A DNA stretch of 38,953 nucleotides from Bacteroidaceae bacterium (GCA_024693505.1 JAILKU010000137.1:1-38953), one strand, 5' to 3'; shown: positions 29,295-38,070, numbered from the stretch's first letter. Program-made: numbers and translations. The notes: generated by a model from the sequence alone, not told the origin.

Positions 29295-31343
29295 ATGCTA
29301 CTGGTAAAACGCATCTTGGCAATAATATCTGTCATCTTTTTTATGCCTTTTATTGCAAATGCGGAAAGCATAGCAGCAGTGACGCTGAGGCCTGATACAT
29401 TGAGGACAGTAGCTGTTCACGCCAAGCGTAGGCTGAGGGATACAGGGCTTATGATAACATCGGTAGATTCTGCCGTGCTGCACGAAAGCATTTCGCGTTC
29501 GATGGCAGACATACTGATGCAGAATAGTACTGCCTTTGTGAAAAGCTATGGCCGGGCCACGGAATCGACCGTCGAGCTTCGCGGCACTTCGCCGGCACAT
29601 ACTCAGGTGCTCTGGAACGGGATGCGCGTAAACAGTCCGATTCTGGGCACCCTGGATTTTTCCACCATTCCGGCCTCCTTTATCGACCAGGCGAAGATTC
29701 TGCACGGAGCCAGCAGCATACCACTGACGGGTGGCGGACTGGGAGGAGCCGTTGATTTGTCAACCCAGCCGCGACTGGAACAGGGAATAGCCGGGCAGTA
29801 CACCCAAGGCATAGGATCCTATGGCACCTGGGACGAATATCTGCGGGCCGACTGGAAGGGCAACCGATGGAGCAGCACTACACGACTGGGGCTTGGCCGA
29901 AGCGACAACGATTTCAAATACGTCAACCGTGACAAAATGGTAGATGTGCGCGATGAGGAGGGCAACATGGTAAAGAGCTACCATCCAACGGAACGGAACA
30001 AGAGCGGTTACTTTCGCGACCTGCACATCCTGGAAGATCTGCGCTATAACGATGAACGTGGAAATGAGATGGGGGCATCTGTCTGGTACACCAGGACGAA
30101 GAGGGGACTGCCCTTCCTGAGCGTTGACTACAAGGACGACAATCAGTTCAAGAACGAACAGGTTTTCCAGACACTTCGCAGCGTATTCTCTTGGAATCAC
30201 ATAGGGAACGGATGGAGTACAGGCGCGAAGGCAGGCCTAACGGCGCAGGACATGGCCTACGACTACTATACGACCCGCCAAGAGCAACGCACCGACATAA
30301 CCCACAGCCACAGCTGGACTCAGAGCGCTTTCCTGCAAGCTCGGGCAGACTGGATGCCCCTGCAGACCTGGTTGCTCAGCGCTACTGCAGACGGCTATCT
30401 GAATCACGTAAAGAGCTGGGACCGCAGTCCTTACCATATCGGCCAGAACTACAACCGTTCGCGCGGAGAGGGCAGTCTCAGCCTGCAGGCCCGCTGGCGT
30501 CCTATTGACCCCCTTACGCTGGCGGCGGTCATCAGGGAGGAAATTGTGGGAACCACCGTTGCCAGCCCGATTCCGGCACTCTTTGCCGACTGGTTGCTCT
30601 ACCGTCCCTGGGGTCTGGCATTCAGGACCAGTATAGCGAGAAACAACCGTCATCCCAGTATGGACGACCTCTATTTCCAGCCTGGAGGCAATCCCGAACT
30701 GGCGCCCGAACACGGATTTACTTACGATGGCGGCTTTCTGATCAGCCGTACTTGGCAACGCTTCAACCTCAGCGCCCAAGTCACGGCTTTCGACTCCCAC
30801 ATCCGCGACTGGATTCAGTGGCTACCCAATGCAAAGGGATACTGGGAACCCGATAACGTGAAACGCGTTCACAACTACGGACTGGAATCTCAACTCCAGG
30901 CGGGCCTGGATCTCCCCTATAGCTGGAAGGTTCAGCTAAGCGGCAACTTTGCCTGGACACCAAGTCTGAATGTTGGCGAAGGCATTAATGACAACGATGA
31001 GAGTCGGGGCAAGCAGCTCTGCTACGTACCGCGCCGTTCGGCCAACCTGATGTGCCAAGTTGTGTGGAGAAGTTGGAGCCTGACTTATCGTTGGGTGCAC
31101 TACAGCGAACGCTACACGACGACAAGTAATCAGGCCGACCAGATAACAGGCCGGCTGCTACCCTACTACATGTCCGACCTTAGCGCCAGGAAGGACTTTC
31201 AGTTCAGGCATATCGGGGTCTCGCTTCGGCTCGAGGTGAATAACCTTCTGAACACAGAATACGTTACGGTCCTCTCCCGTCCTATGGCTCCGCGCCATTA
31301 TGCATTCTATCTGGAAATCAGACCGGTATGGAATAAAAAGTAA
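29295..31343 (+). CDS. btuB: TonB-dependent cobalamin receptor BtuB
   Basis: The 682-aa protein has a signal peptide (MLLVKRILAIISVIFFMPFIANA), then a short N-terminal region leading directly into the plug domain at about residues 40-155 (ISRSMADILMQNSTAFVKSYG, TVELRGTSPAHTQVLWNGMRVN, GGGLGGAVDLST). There is no carboxypeptidase-like N-terminal domain, as is common for BtuB rather than for SusC. A 22-strand barrel follows, with the family's C-terminal patterns (NLLNTEYVTVLSRPMAPRHY) and a terminal aromatic region. It takes cobalamin handed over by BtuG/BtuH through the outer membrane using TonB energy. The receptor class is certain; the B12 substrate follows from the riboswitch and neighbours. 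Confidence 0.93.
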   Translation: MLLVKRILAIISVIFFMPFIANAESIAAVTLRPDTLRTVAVHAKRRLRDTGLMITSVDSAVLHESISRSMADILMQNSTAFVKSYGRATESTVELRGTSPAHTQVLWNGMRVNSPILGTLDFSTIPASFIDQAKILHGASSIPLTGGGLGGAVDLSTQPRLEQGIAGQYTQGIGSYGTWDEYLRADWKGNRWSSTTRLGLGRSDNDFKYVNRDKMVDVRDEEGNMVKSYHPTERNKSGYFRDLHILEDLRYNDERGNEMGASVWYTRTKRGLPFLSVDYKDDNQFKNEQVFQTLRSVFSWNHIGNGWSTGAKAGLTAQDMAYDYYTTRQEQRTDITHSHSWTQSAFLQARADWMPLQTWLLSATADGYLNHVKSWDRSPYHIGQNYNRSRGEGSLSLQARWRPIDPLTLAAVIREEIVGTTVASPIPALFADWLLYRPWGLAFRTSIARNNRHPSMDDLYFQPGGNPELAPEHGFTYDGGFLISRTWQRFNLSAQVTAFDSHIRDWIQWLPNAKGYWEPDNVKRVHNYGLESQLQAGLDLPYSWKVQLSGNFAWTPSLNVGEGINDNDESRGKQLCYVPRRSANLMCQVVWRSWSLTYRWVHYSERYTTTSNQADQITGRLLPYYMSDLSARKDFQFRHIGVSLRLEVNNLLNTEYVTVLSRPMAPRHYAFYLEIRPVWNKK

Positions 31344-31356
31344 AGTTATTATTCAG

Positions 31357-32538
31357 ATGAATAAGATAATAAAGTTAAAGAAGTTAAGCCACATTGCCAA
31401 TACATTGGCAGTCATCTTTATAGGCGTTCTCTTCGTTCATTTCGAGAGCGGTTGCAACAGCCGGGAAAAAACAAAGGCCTTTGCGCAAGAAAAAGAAGGC
31501 CTTTGCGCAAAATCTGAAGGCCTGTTGCTGTCCGAGCCGATGAGATATGCCCATAATATGCGAATGGAAACTGAGGCCGACGGTTTGTCTGTAACCATCC
31601 GGAATCCATGGGATACAACGCGCGTTCTTCACCGCTACCTGCTGACCACTGACGCTTCCCTCAGCCGCACAGACGCTACGGTTGTAAAGGTGCCCATTCG
31701 CAATGCAGCAGTCTTTACCAGTGTGCAATGCGCCCTGATGATGGAACTTGGATGCCCGGAACTCATAGGCGGGGTATGTGAAATCGAATACATCCATGTA
31801 CCTTACGTTCAGAAAGGCGTCGCCGAAGGGCGAATCATAGACCTGGGAAACGGTATGTCGCCAAATGTAGAGCGCATGATGGACCTTCGCCCGGATGTCA
31901 TTCTCACCACCCCCTTCGAGAACAGCGGCGGCTATGGCCGGCTCGAACGGATGGGAGTGCCCATTATCGAATGTGCCGATTATATGGAGAGTTCCCCTCT
32001 GGCCCGTGCCGAATGGGTACGTTTCTATGGCCGGCTGTTTGGAAGGGCAAAGGAAGCCGACAGTCTGTTCCAGGCCGTCGAGTCTGCCTATACTGAAATG
32101 AAGAAACGCGTTGCCTCTGAGACAAAGGAACGTCCGAGGCTGCTGGTGGAAACACCTCAGGGAAGCCACTGGTACGTTCCTGGCGGAGCCAGCACGATGG
32201 GCCGTCTCTATCAGGATGCCGGAGCCGACTACATCTTCTCTTCTACCAGCGGGGCGGGCAGTACACCCCTAAGCATCGAACAGGTGCTGGAACGCGGCAT
32301 GGACGCTCAGATATGGCTCCTGAAGCATCACGGCCCTGTAGACCTGCGCCAGCTCAGGAAGGACTATCCCGCCCTGGCTCGCATTCATGCGCCGATGTAT
32401 CTCTGCGATACCAGCACAAGCCTTTTCTACGAAGAGACGCCCTACCATCCCGAACGCCTGTTGCAGAATCTCGTAAACATTTTCCATCCCGAACTTGCAT
32501 ATCCCGAGGAATATTCGTATTTTTGTCCCCTGGAATGA
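31357..32538 (+). CDS. btuF: Periplasmic cobalamin-binding protein BtuF-like (ABC substrate-binding)
   Basis: The ATG at 31357, 13 nt after the btuB stop, is preferred to one overlapping btuB. The 393-aa lipoprotein has a hydrophobic signal and a somewhat atypical lipobox (ESGC, Cys33). The TroA/BtuF-type fold covers about residues 100-390: RNAAVFTSVQCALMMELG, MMDLRPDVILTTPFENSG, RLERMGVPIIECADYME and VETPQGSHWYVPGGASTMGRL. It delivers B12 to the BtuCD importer. Immediately after the Cys the linker contains two copies of AAGGCCTTTGCGCAA, read in different frames (KAFAQ and GLCAK). Its stop overlaps the btuC start as ATGA. Confidence 0.88.
   Translation: MNKIIKLKKLSHIANTLAVIFIGVLFVHFESGCNSREKTKAFAQEKEGLCAKSEGLLLSEPMRYAHNMRMETEADGLSVTIRNPWDTTRVLHRYLLTTDASLSRTDATVVKVPIRNAAVFTSVQCALMMELGCPELIGGVCEIEYIHVPYVQKGVAEGRIIDLGNGMSPNVERMMDLRPDVILTTPFENSGGYGRLERMGVPIIECADYMESSPLARAEWVRFYGRLFGRAKEADSLFQAVESAYTEMKKRVASETKERPRLLVETPQGSHWYVPGGASTMGRLYQDAGADYIFSSTSGAGSTPLSIEQVLERGMDAQIWLLKHHGPVDLRQLRKDYPALARIHAPMYLCDTSTSLFYEETPYHPERLLQNLVNIFHPELAYPEEYSYFCPLE
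31472..31510. repeat. AAAGGCCTTTGCG repeat, two copies inside btuF
   Basis: AAGGCCTTTGCGCAA occurs at 31474-31488 and 31496-31510, a 22-bp period, with a partial third AAGGCC at 31517. The core AAAGGCCTTT is palindromic. The same element with the same 22-bp period is found between genes at 38071-38106. Confidence 0.88.
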
Positions 32539-33560
32539 ACAAAAAGGTACAGATACTCATCTTGCTGGGCCTGCTGGTGGCTCTCTTGGGGGTGGCTAAC
32601 ATCCTCTGGGGCAGCGTCAGCATTCCTGCTTCGGATGTGCTGAACATCCTGGCGGGTCACGGCTCTCCCGATCATCCTTCCTGGGACTACATCATTCGCG
32701 AAAGCCGCATTCCGCAAGTCATCACCGCCACCCTCTGCGGAGCAGCCCTCAGCACCTGCGGCCTGCTCCTGCAAACCCTCTTCCGCAACCCCTTGGCCGG
32801 TCCTAACATCCTGGGCATCGACTCGGGTGCTAATCTGGGTGTTGCCCTCGTCATGCTTCTGCTCGGCGGCTCGATGACGCTGGGCAGCGTCAGCCTGAGC
32901 GGCTATCTGCTCATCATCCTGGCAGCCTTGCTGGGCGCCTGTGCCATCATGGCCCTGCTCATGCTCCTGGCCAACTATCTGCACAGCCCCATTATGCTTC
33001 TCATCACCGGTGTCATCATCAGCTACGTCACCTCCAGCATCATATCCATGCTCAACTTCCGTGCCACTGAAGAGGGCGTGCATAACTATATTATCTGGGG
33101 AATGGGCAATTTCAGTGCCGTAACCACCGACCGCATCCCGCTCTATGCCACCCTTATCTCGCTGGGCCTGCTGGGCGCCCTGCTACTCATCAAGCCCCTG
33201 GATGCCCTGCTGCTGGGCGACAGCTATGCACAGAACCTGGGCATCAGCATCCGGGCCACCCGCAACCGTCTGCTCCTCAGCACCGGTCTGCTCACAGCCG
33301 TTACTACAGCCTTCTGCGGCCCCATTTCGTTCCTGGGACTCGCCGTGCCCCATATCGCACGACTCCTGCTCCGCACCAGCAATCACCGTATCCTCATGCC
33401 TGGCACAATGCTTATGGGCGCCGCACTCACCCTGCTTTGCAATCTCCTCTGCACCTTGCCCCGCAGCGGAAGCATCATCCCCATAAACGTCATTACGCCC
33501 CTCATCGGAGCGCCCGTTATTCTCTATGTCATTCTGCGCAGGAAAGAAACTAATTACTAA
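32535..33560 (+). CDS. btuC: Cobalamin ABC transporter permease BtuC (FecCD family)
   Basis: The start is the ATG at 32535 overlapping the btuF stop (ATGA); the longer open frame upstream only mirrors btuF. The 341-aa protein has about ten membrane helices and FecCD hallmarks: NPLAGPNILGIDSGANLGVAL, ITGVIISYVTSSIISMLNF and CGPISFLGLAVPHIARLLL. It forms the inner-membrane channel of the B12 importer with BtuD. Unusually, the next gene is not btuD but a GH20 enzyme starting 21 nt downstream. Confidence 0.93.
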   Translation: MNKKVQILILLGLLVALLGVANILWGSVSIPASDVLNILAGHGSPDHPSWDYIIRESRIPQVITATLCGAALSTCGLLLQTLFRNPLAGPNILGIDSGANLGVALVMLLLGGSMTLGSVSLSGYLLIILAALLGACAIMALLMLLANYLHSPIMLLITGVIISYVTSSIISMLNFRATEEGVHNYIIWGMGNFSAVTTDRIPLYATLISLGLLGALLLIKPLDALLLGDSYAQNLGISIRATRNRLLLSTGLLTAVTTAFCGPISFLGLAVPHIARLLLRTSNHRILMPGTMLMGAALTLLCNLLCTLPRSGSIIPINVITPLIGAPVILYVILRRKETNY

Positions 33561-33581
33561 CCCCACAAAATAAACAAACAC

Positions 33582-35201
33582 ATGAAGAGAAAGTTCTTTA
33601 GCCTGATGGCACTCGCCGCCGCCCTGTCTGTGTCGGGCGAAGTTAATTACCAAGTGGTTCCACTGCCCCAGCGCATTGAGCTGGACAAGACAGCCCAAAC
33701 CACCCTGCTCATCAAGGGGCAGGCCGTATCCTATCCCGCCGAGAATGCCCAGATGCGCCGCAATGCCGAGTTCGCCCGCGAGTTCCTGGGCCTGGTACCA
33801 ACTCCTGAACAGCCTTCCAAGAAGAAGTCCAAGAAGCAGCAGTCGGCTCCCGTAGCCCTGACGCTTGGTCTGCAAAGTGAGAAACCCGATGCCTACCAGA
33901 TTACCGTTGGCAAGCAGGGCGTCACCATCCAGGGCGCTTCCGAGAGCGGTGTTTTCTACGGTATCCAGACACTGCGCAAGAGCATCGCCGCCGAGCCGGG
34001 CGATACCGTAGCCCTGCCCTGGGCTATTGTCTGTGCCGAGCCCCGCTTCCTCTATCGCGGCACGATGCTCGACTGCGCCCGCCATTTCTTCCCCCTCGAG
34101 TTCGTGAAGACATATATCGACATCCTGGCCCTGCACGGCGTCAACAAGTTCCATTGGCACCTGACCGACGACCAGGGCTGGCGTCCCGAGATCAAGGCCC
34201 TCCCCGACCTGGCCCGCAAGGCCAGCTACCGCCCCTACACGATTGTGGGTAAGAACATAGGTCTCGCAGACCCTGCTAACACAATCTACGATGATACGCC
34301 CGAACAGGGTTTCTACACCCAGGCTGAGATGCGCGAGATTGTGCAGTACGCCGCCGAGCGCTATATCACCGTCATTCCCGAGATCGACCTGCCAGGCCAC
34401 ATGGTTGCAGCCCTCAGCGTCTATCCCGAGCTGGGTTGCACAGGCGGTCCCTACTTCGTACGTCCCTACTGGGGCATCGACCCCGATGTGCTCTGCGCCG
34501 GCAATCCCAAGACGCTGGAGTTCATCAAGACCGTGCTGGGCGAGATCTGCGAGGTTTTCCCCAGCAAGTACATCCATATCGGAGGTGACGAGAGTCCGCG
34601 CACCCGCTGGAAGACCTGCCCCAAATGCCAGGCCAAGATGAAGGAGAAGGGCTATACCCAAGAGGCCCAGCTGCAGAGCGACATCAACAAGGAAGTGGAG
34701 AAGTTCCTCACCTCAAAAGGACGCGAGCTCATCGGATGGGACGAGATTCTGGAGGGCGGCCTGTCCGAGAACGCCACCGTCATGAGCTGGCGCGGCTTCA
34801 AGGGCGGCATAGAGGCAGCCCGTCAGCACCACCGCGTTATCATGACTCCCACTAACCACTGCTACATCGACTACTATCAGCTCAAGAACCACGACCAGCA
34901 GCCCCTGGCCATCGGCGGCTACCTGCCGCTAAGCAAGGTCTATGAGATGGAGCCGATACCCGGCGAGCTGAGCGAGGAAGAGGGCAAGTACATCCTGGGA
35001 GCCCAGTGCAACCTCTGGACCGAGTACGTAGCGAGCCCCGACCATGCCATGTATATGCTGCTGCCTCGTCTGGCCGCCATCACCGAGGTGCAGTGGCTCC
35101 AGCCCGAAGCCAAGAACTTCGAGCAGTTCACTGGCCGGCTGAGCAACCTGCAGCGCGTCTATCGCAAGGCATGCTATAAATACTGCGCCACCTATGAATA
35201 A
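33582..35201 (+). CDS. GH20 beta-N-acetylhexosaminidase, secreted
   Basis: The 539-aa protein has a signal peptide (MKRKFFSLMALAAALSVSG), then a GH20b-like domain to about residue 140, containing a Lys-rich insert (PSKKKSKKQQ). The GH20 TIM barrel follows: KFHWHLTDDQGWRPEIKALP, VIPEIDLPGHM, IHIGGDESP with the catalytic pair D336/E337, LIGWDEIL and NLWTEYV. The enzyme removes terminal beta-linked GlcNAc or GalNAc by substrate-assisted catalysis, probably in the periplasm. Its position between btuC and btuD is striking, and its last 8 bp overlap the btuD start, so it is part of the riboswitch-controlled transcript. There is no internal promoter in the short upstream gap. Confidence 0.93.
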   Translation: MKRKFFSLMALAAALSVSGEVNYQVVPLPQRIELDKTAQTTLLIKGQAVSYPAENAQMRRNAEFAREFLGLVPTPEQPSKKKSKKQQSAPVALTLGLQSEKPDAYQITVGKQGVTIQGASESGVFYGIQTLRKSIAAEPGDTVALPWAIVCAEPRFLYRGTMLDCARHFFPLEFVKTYIDILALHGVNKFHWHLTDDQGWRPEIKALPDLARKASYRPYTIVGKNIGLADPANTIYDDTPEQGFYTQAEMREIVQYAAERYITVIPEIDLPGHMVAALSVYPELGCTGGPYFVRPYWGIDPDVLCAGNPKTLEFIKTVLGEICEVFPSKYIHIGGDESPRTRWKTCPKCQAKMKEKGYTQEAQLQSDINKEVEKFLTSKGRELIGWDEILEGGLSENATVMSWRGFKGGIEAARQHHRVIMTPTNHCYIDYYQLKNHDQQPLAIGGYLPLSKVYEMEPIPGELSEEEGKYILGAQCNLWTEYVASPDHAMYMLLPRLAAITEVQWLQPEAKNFEQFTGRLSNLQRVYRKACYKYCATYE

Positions 35202-35964
35202 AGAGTTTGTCATCGAACTTAACGACCTGACAACCGGCTACGGCCAACACGCCGTGACGAGCCACATCCATGCCGTACTGCGGCCCGGGCAACTCATCTC
35301 CCTGCTCGGGCCCAACGGCGTGGGAAAAAGCACCCTGCTGCGCACCCTCGGCGCGTTCCAGCCACCTCTTGGAGGCGAGATACGGGTGGGCGGACAGCCA
35401 ATTGGCGAGATGACCTCCGCCCAGCTGAGCCGCATCATCGGTGTCGTACTCACCGAACGGCCCGACATCCAGAACATGACCGTCCGCGATATGGTCAGCA
35501 TGGGCCGCAGCCCTTACACAGGCTTCTGGGGACGTCTGACACCTGAAGACGAGACCCTCGTTGACGAAGCCATGCAGCAGACGGGGGTAACCGACCTTTC
35601 CGACCGCATGATAAACACCCTAAGCGACGGAGAGCGCCAGAAGGTGATGATAGCCAAGGCACTGGCACAGCACACCCCCATCATTCTGCTCGACGAGCCG
35701 ACTGCCTTTCTGGACTTCCCCAGCAAGGTGGAGATGATGCGCCTGCTCGGCCGCCTGGCACACCAGATGCAGAAGATAATCTTCCTCAGCACGCACGATG
35801 TGGAAATGGCCCTCCAGCTCTCAGACAGCCTTTGGCTGATGACCAGAGAGGGCATCACCACAGGCACACCTTCCCAGCTGGCCCAGGACGGCACCGTCGC
35901 TCGTTTCATCCAATGCGAAGGCGTGCTGTTCGATGCCACCACCCTTACTCTGCGCATCGGATGA
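35194..35964 (+). CDS. btuD: Cobalamin ABC transporter ATPase BtuD
   Basis: The 256-aa protein has Walker A GPNGVGKST (39-47), a Q-loop region, the signature LSDGE (143-147), Walker B ILLDEP (164-169) and the switch His201 in STHD. It is closest to the FecE/BtuD group that powers siderophore and B12 import. The start overlaps the GH20 stop by 8 bp and its stop overlaps the radical-SAM start as ATGA, indicating coupled translation. It should dimerise and pair with BtuC on the cytoplasmic side of the inner membrane. Confidence 0.93.
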   Translation: MNKEFVIELNDLTTGYGQHAVTSHIHAVLRPGQLISLLGPNGVGKSTLLRTLGAFQPPLGGEIRVGGQPIGEMTSAQLSRIIGVVLTERPDIQNMTVRDMVSMGRSPYTGFWGRLTPEDETLVDEAMQQTGVTDLSDRMINTLSDGERQKVMIAKALAQHTPIILLDEPTAFLDFPSKVEMMRLLGRLAHQMQKIIFLSTHDVEMALQLSDSLWLMTREGITTGTPSQLAQDGTVARFIQCEGVLFDATTLTLRIG

Positions 35965-36818
35965 GGGGCGTCGGTTCATGGCTCCGCCAGCAGCTGGGAG
36001 GGCGCGCTCAGAAGCTGTCAGTCAGTTCAGGCCTCTCATGCCCCAACCGAGACGGCACCCTGGATACAGGCGGCTGCACATTCTGTCAGAACCGGGCGTT
36101 TACGCCCTCCTACGCCGATCCCTCGCTCAGCATCACCGCTCAGCTCGAAGCCGGTAAACGCTTCTTTGCCCCCAGCCCCCTATACCTGGCCTACTTCCAG
36201 TCCTATAGCAACACCTATTCATATCTTCCCCACTTGAGGGAAATGTACGAGGAAGCCCTTTCCGTCCCCGATATCGCCGGACTGGTCATCGCTACGCGCC
36301 CCGACTGCATCTCCCCTGCCCTGCTCGACTACCTCGAAGCCCTCTCCCGCCGCACCTTCCTTCTCGTCGAGTACGGCATCGAGAGTGCAAACGACGATAC
36401 GCTGCGCCGCATCCACAGGGGCCACACCTTCCGGCAGTCGCAGGAAGCCGTCCGCCTGACTGCCGGGCGGGGCATCCCAGTGGGCGGGCACATCATCCTG
36501 GGCTTCCCCTGGGAAGACCATTCCGAGCTAATGCGGCAAGCCGACCTCATTGCGCAGCTGCCCCTCACCACCCTGAAACTCCATCAACTGCAAATCATCC
36601 GCGGCACAGAGATGGCCCGCCAGTATGAGGCCGCTCCCTGGCCCATGCCAACTGCTCAAGAATATGCCGACCTGGTTGTCGAGTACGTCAGCCATCTACC
36701 TCAGTCTATCGTCCTCGATCGCTTCGTCAGCCAGAGCCCGCCTGAAATGGTTATTGCACCCCGCTGGGGAATCAAGAGCAGCGAGCTCGACAAACAGATT
36801 CAAAGCAGATGTAAATAG
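35961..36818 (+). CDS. Radical SAM protein, TIGR01212/YtqA-YhcC type
   Basis: The start is the ATG at 35961, overlapping the btuD stop by 4 bp. The 285-aa protein binds a 4Fe-4S cluster through C27, C39 and C42 (SCPNRDGTLDTGGCTFC, spacing CX11CX2C), as in the TIGR01212 family. It also shows LAYFQSYSNTYS, LLVEYGIESANDDTLRRIHRGH and GGHIILGFPWED, typical of this group. The biochemical role of the family is not established in my knowledge; an RNA-modification role has been suggested for relatives. No cobalamin-binding domain is present. It is last in the B12 operon. Confidence 0.9.
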   Translation: MRGVGSWLRQQLGGRAQKLSVSSGLSCPNRDGTLDTGGCTFCQNRAFTPSYADPSLSITAQLEAGKRFFAPSPLYLAYFQSYSNTYSYLPHLREMYEEALSVPDIAGLVIATRPDCISPALLDYLEALSRRTFLLVEYGIESANDDTLRRIHRGHTFRQSQEAVRLTAGRGIPVGGHIILGFPWEDHSELMRQADLIAQLPLTTLKLHQLQIIRGTEMARQYEAAPWPMPTAQEYADLVVEYVSHLPQSIVLDRFVSQSPPEMVIAPRWGIKSSELDKQIQSRCK

Positions 36819-36854
36819 AACCCAACCATCATAAAAACGTTTGAAGTCAAAATG

Positions 36855-36912
36855 CAAGTGCAAAAATGCAAAAATGCAAAAAAAAATCAGGGTTAATGCA
36901 TTTTGGCACTTG
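36855..36912. terminator. Long inverted repeat, possible bidirectional terminator
   Basis: CAAGTGCAAAAATGCA (36855-36870) and TGCATTTTGGCACTTG (36897-36912) are complementary at 15 of 16 positions, with a 26-nt loop. The left side also contains three TGCAAAAA units with an 8-bp period (36859-36882). It lies between the convergent B12 operon and metallophosphoesterase gene. No T-run follows the stem. Confidence 0.5.
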
Positions 36913-37002
36913 GAGTAAGCCGCCTTTCCGATAGTGTGAAAACTCGAACCAGAAGGGAAACGAATTCGCCCCTTTTCTCCGAGGCGGAATCGGACTTGGC
37001 GG

Positions 37003-37986
37003 CTAACGGTGCAGGGTGAAGAGCGTCACCTCCGGAGTAGCGCCGATTCGCGTAGGCAGGGTGCCGCCCAGGCCGATGTTGACGTAGAGTGTCTGACCGC
37101 CTTCGTCGTAGCGGCCATCGCACTCTGGATAGGCCAAGCGGCTGGGGGTGAAGCCCAGGACACGGAACTGCATTGCATGGGTGTGGCCGCTCAGCGTCAG
37201 GGGGATATCGGTCTCAGGCAATACCTCGGCCCGCCATTGAGAAGGGTCGTGGCTGAGCAGGATGCGAAACATGCCCTCCGTACCGGCCATTGCCTCTGTG
37301 AGGCGTCCGCGACGGATAACCTGGTGAACGCCGCAACTCTGGTTCTCGACACCGATGACCGCCAAGCTGTCCGCTCCGCGACGGAGCACGACATGCTCGT
37401 TCAGGAGTACGCGCCATCCTAGCCGCTCTCCCTGCCAACGGACGAGGGAATCGACCAAAGCCTGACGCTGACGGGGCGACAGGCCGGGCTCGTAGGGGTC
37501 GTAGTCGTGGTTGCCGAGGATGCTGAGCACGCCGTCGCGAGCCCTGAGACGGGCCAGGGTGTCACCCAGCGATTCGAGTTCGTGGTAGTTGAACGAGACG
37601 AGGTCGCCGGTAAAGACGATGAGGTCGGGCTGCAGGTCGTTGACGGATTGCACCACGCGGCTCAGCTCTGCCTCGTGAGCGGCCCATCCGTCCATGTGGA
37701 GGTCGCTGATCTGAACGATGCGGTAGCCTTCGAAGGCTGGCGGCAGAAGGCTGTTGCGGTATTCGACGGGCTTGACCTCGAAGCGGAACCGTCCCCAAAA
37801 GTGACCGTAGCTGTACAAGCCCCACCAAACGGCAACCAGTATAAGACCGGCCCACAGGAAGGGGCGCCAGGCGAGATGGCCGTGGAACAGGCGGGCAGCC
37901 AGCCAGCCGGCCGCGAAGACGAGCTGCGGAATGAGGAACAGGAGCAGCGAGAAGACGAGCGAGATGATAAGGAAGAATTTCGACAT
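37003..37986 (-). CDS. Membrane-anchored metallophosphoesterase (YkuE/YaeI-like)
   Basis: The 327-aa protein has two N-terminal membrane helices (about residues 4-31 and 43-60), then a calcineurin-like phosphoesterase domain facing the periplasm. Its dimetal motifs are all present: ISDLHMD (D95, H97), TGDLV (D128), LGNHD (N159, H160, D161), LLSHDP, and the GHTH motif near residue 273. Relatives act on phospholipid or nucleotide-sugar substrates such as lipid A precursors, or have no known substrate. It is a single-gene unit with its own promoter. Confidence 0.92.
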   Translation of the reverse strand: MSKFFLIISLVFSLLLFLIPQLVFAAGWLAARLFHGHLAWRPFLWAGLILVAVWWGLYSYGHFWGRFRFEVKPVEYRNSLLPPAFEGYRIVQISDLHMDGWAAHEAELSRVVQSVNDLQPDLIVFTGDLVSFNYHELESLGDTLARLRARDGVLSILGNHDYDPYEPGLSPRQRQALVDSLVRWQGERLGWRVLLNEHVVLRRGADSLAVIGVENQSCGVHQVIRRGRLTEAMAGTEGMFRILLSHDPSQWRAEVLPETDIPLTLSGHTHAMQFRVLGFTPSRLAYPECDGRYDEGGQTLYVNIGLGGTLPTRIGATPEVTLFTLHR

Positions 37987-38015
37987 AATTGGTCTATTTG
38001 AACCTTTTGGGACTG

Positions 38016-38046
38016 CAAAGGTACATATTTTATTTTATACGGCAAA
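38016..38046 (-). promoter_or_regulatory. Promoter of the metallophosphoesterase gene
   Basis: Minus-strand TTTG (38043-38046), 19 bp, then TACCTTTG (38016-38023) match the consensus perfectly, about 30 bp before the start codon. Confidence 0.75.
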
Positions 38047-38070
38047 ATGTGAGGCCATCCTTTTCTTGCA

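Noticed and set aside
32313..32534. N-terminal extension of BtuC into btuF
   Set aside because: The ATGA overlap start gives the normal FecCD N-terminus, and the extension is Arg/Pro-rich shadow sequence.
33183..34661. 492-codon open frame opposite btuC and GH20
   Set aside because: It crosses two well-supported genes on the other strand and has no recognisable motif.
25703..36818. Siderophore or heme uptake operon
   Set aside because: The transporter families would fit, but the cobalamin riboswitch and BtuG/BtuH-type lipoproteins point to B12.
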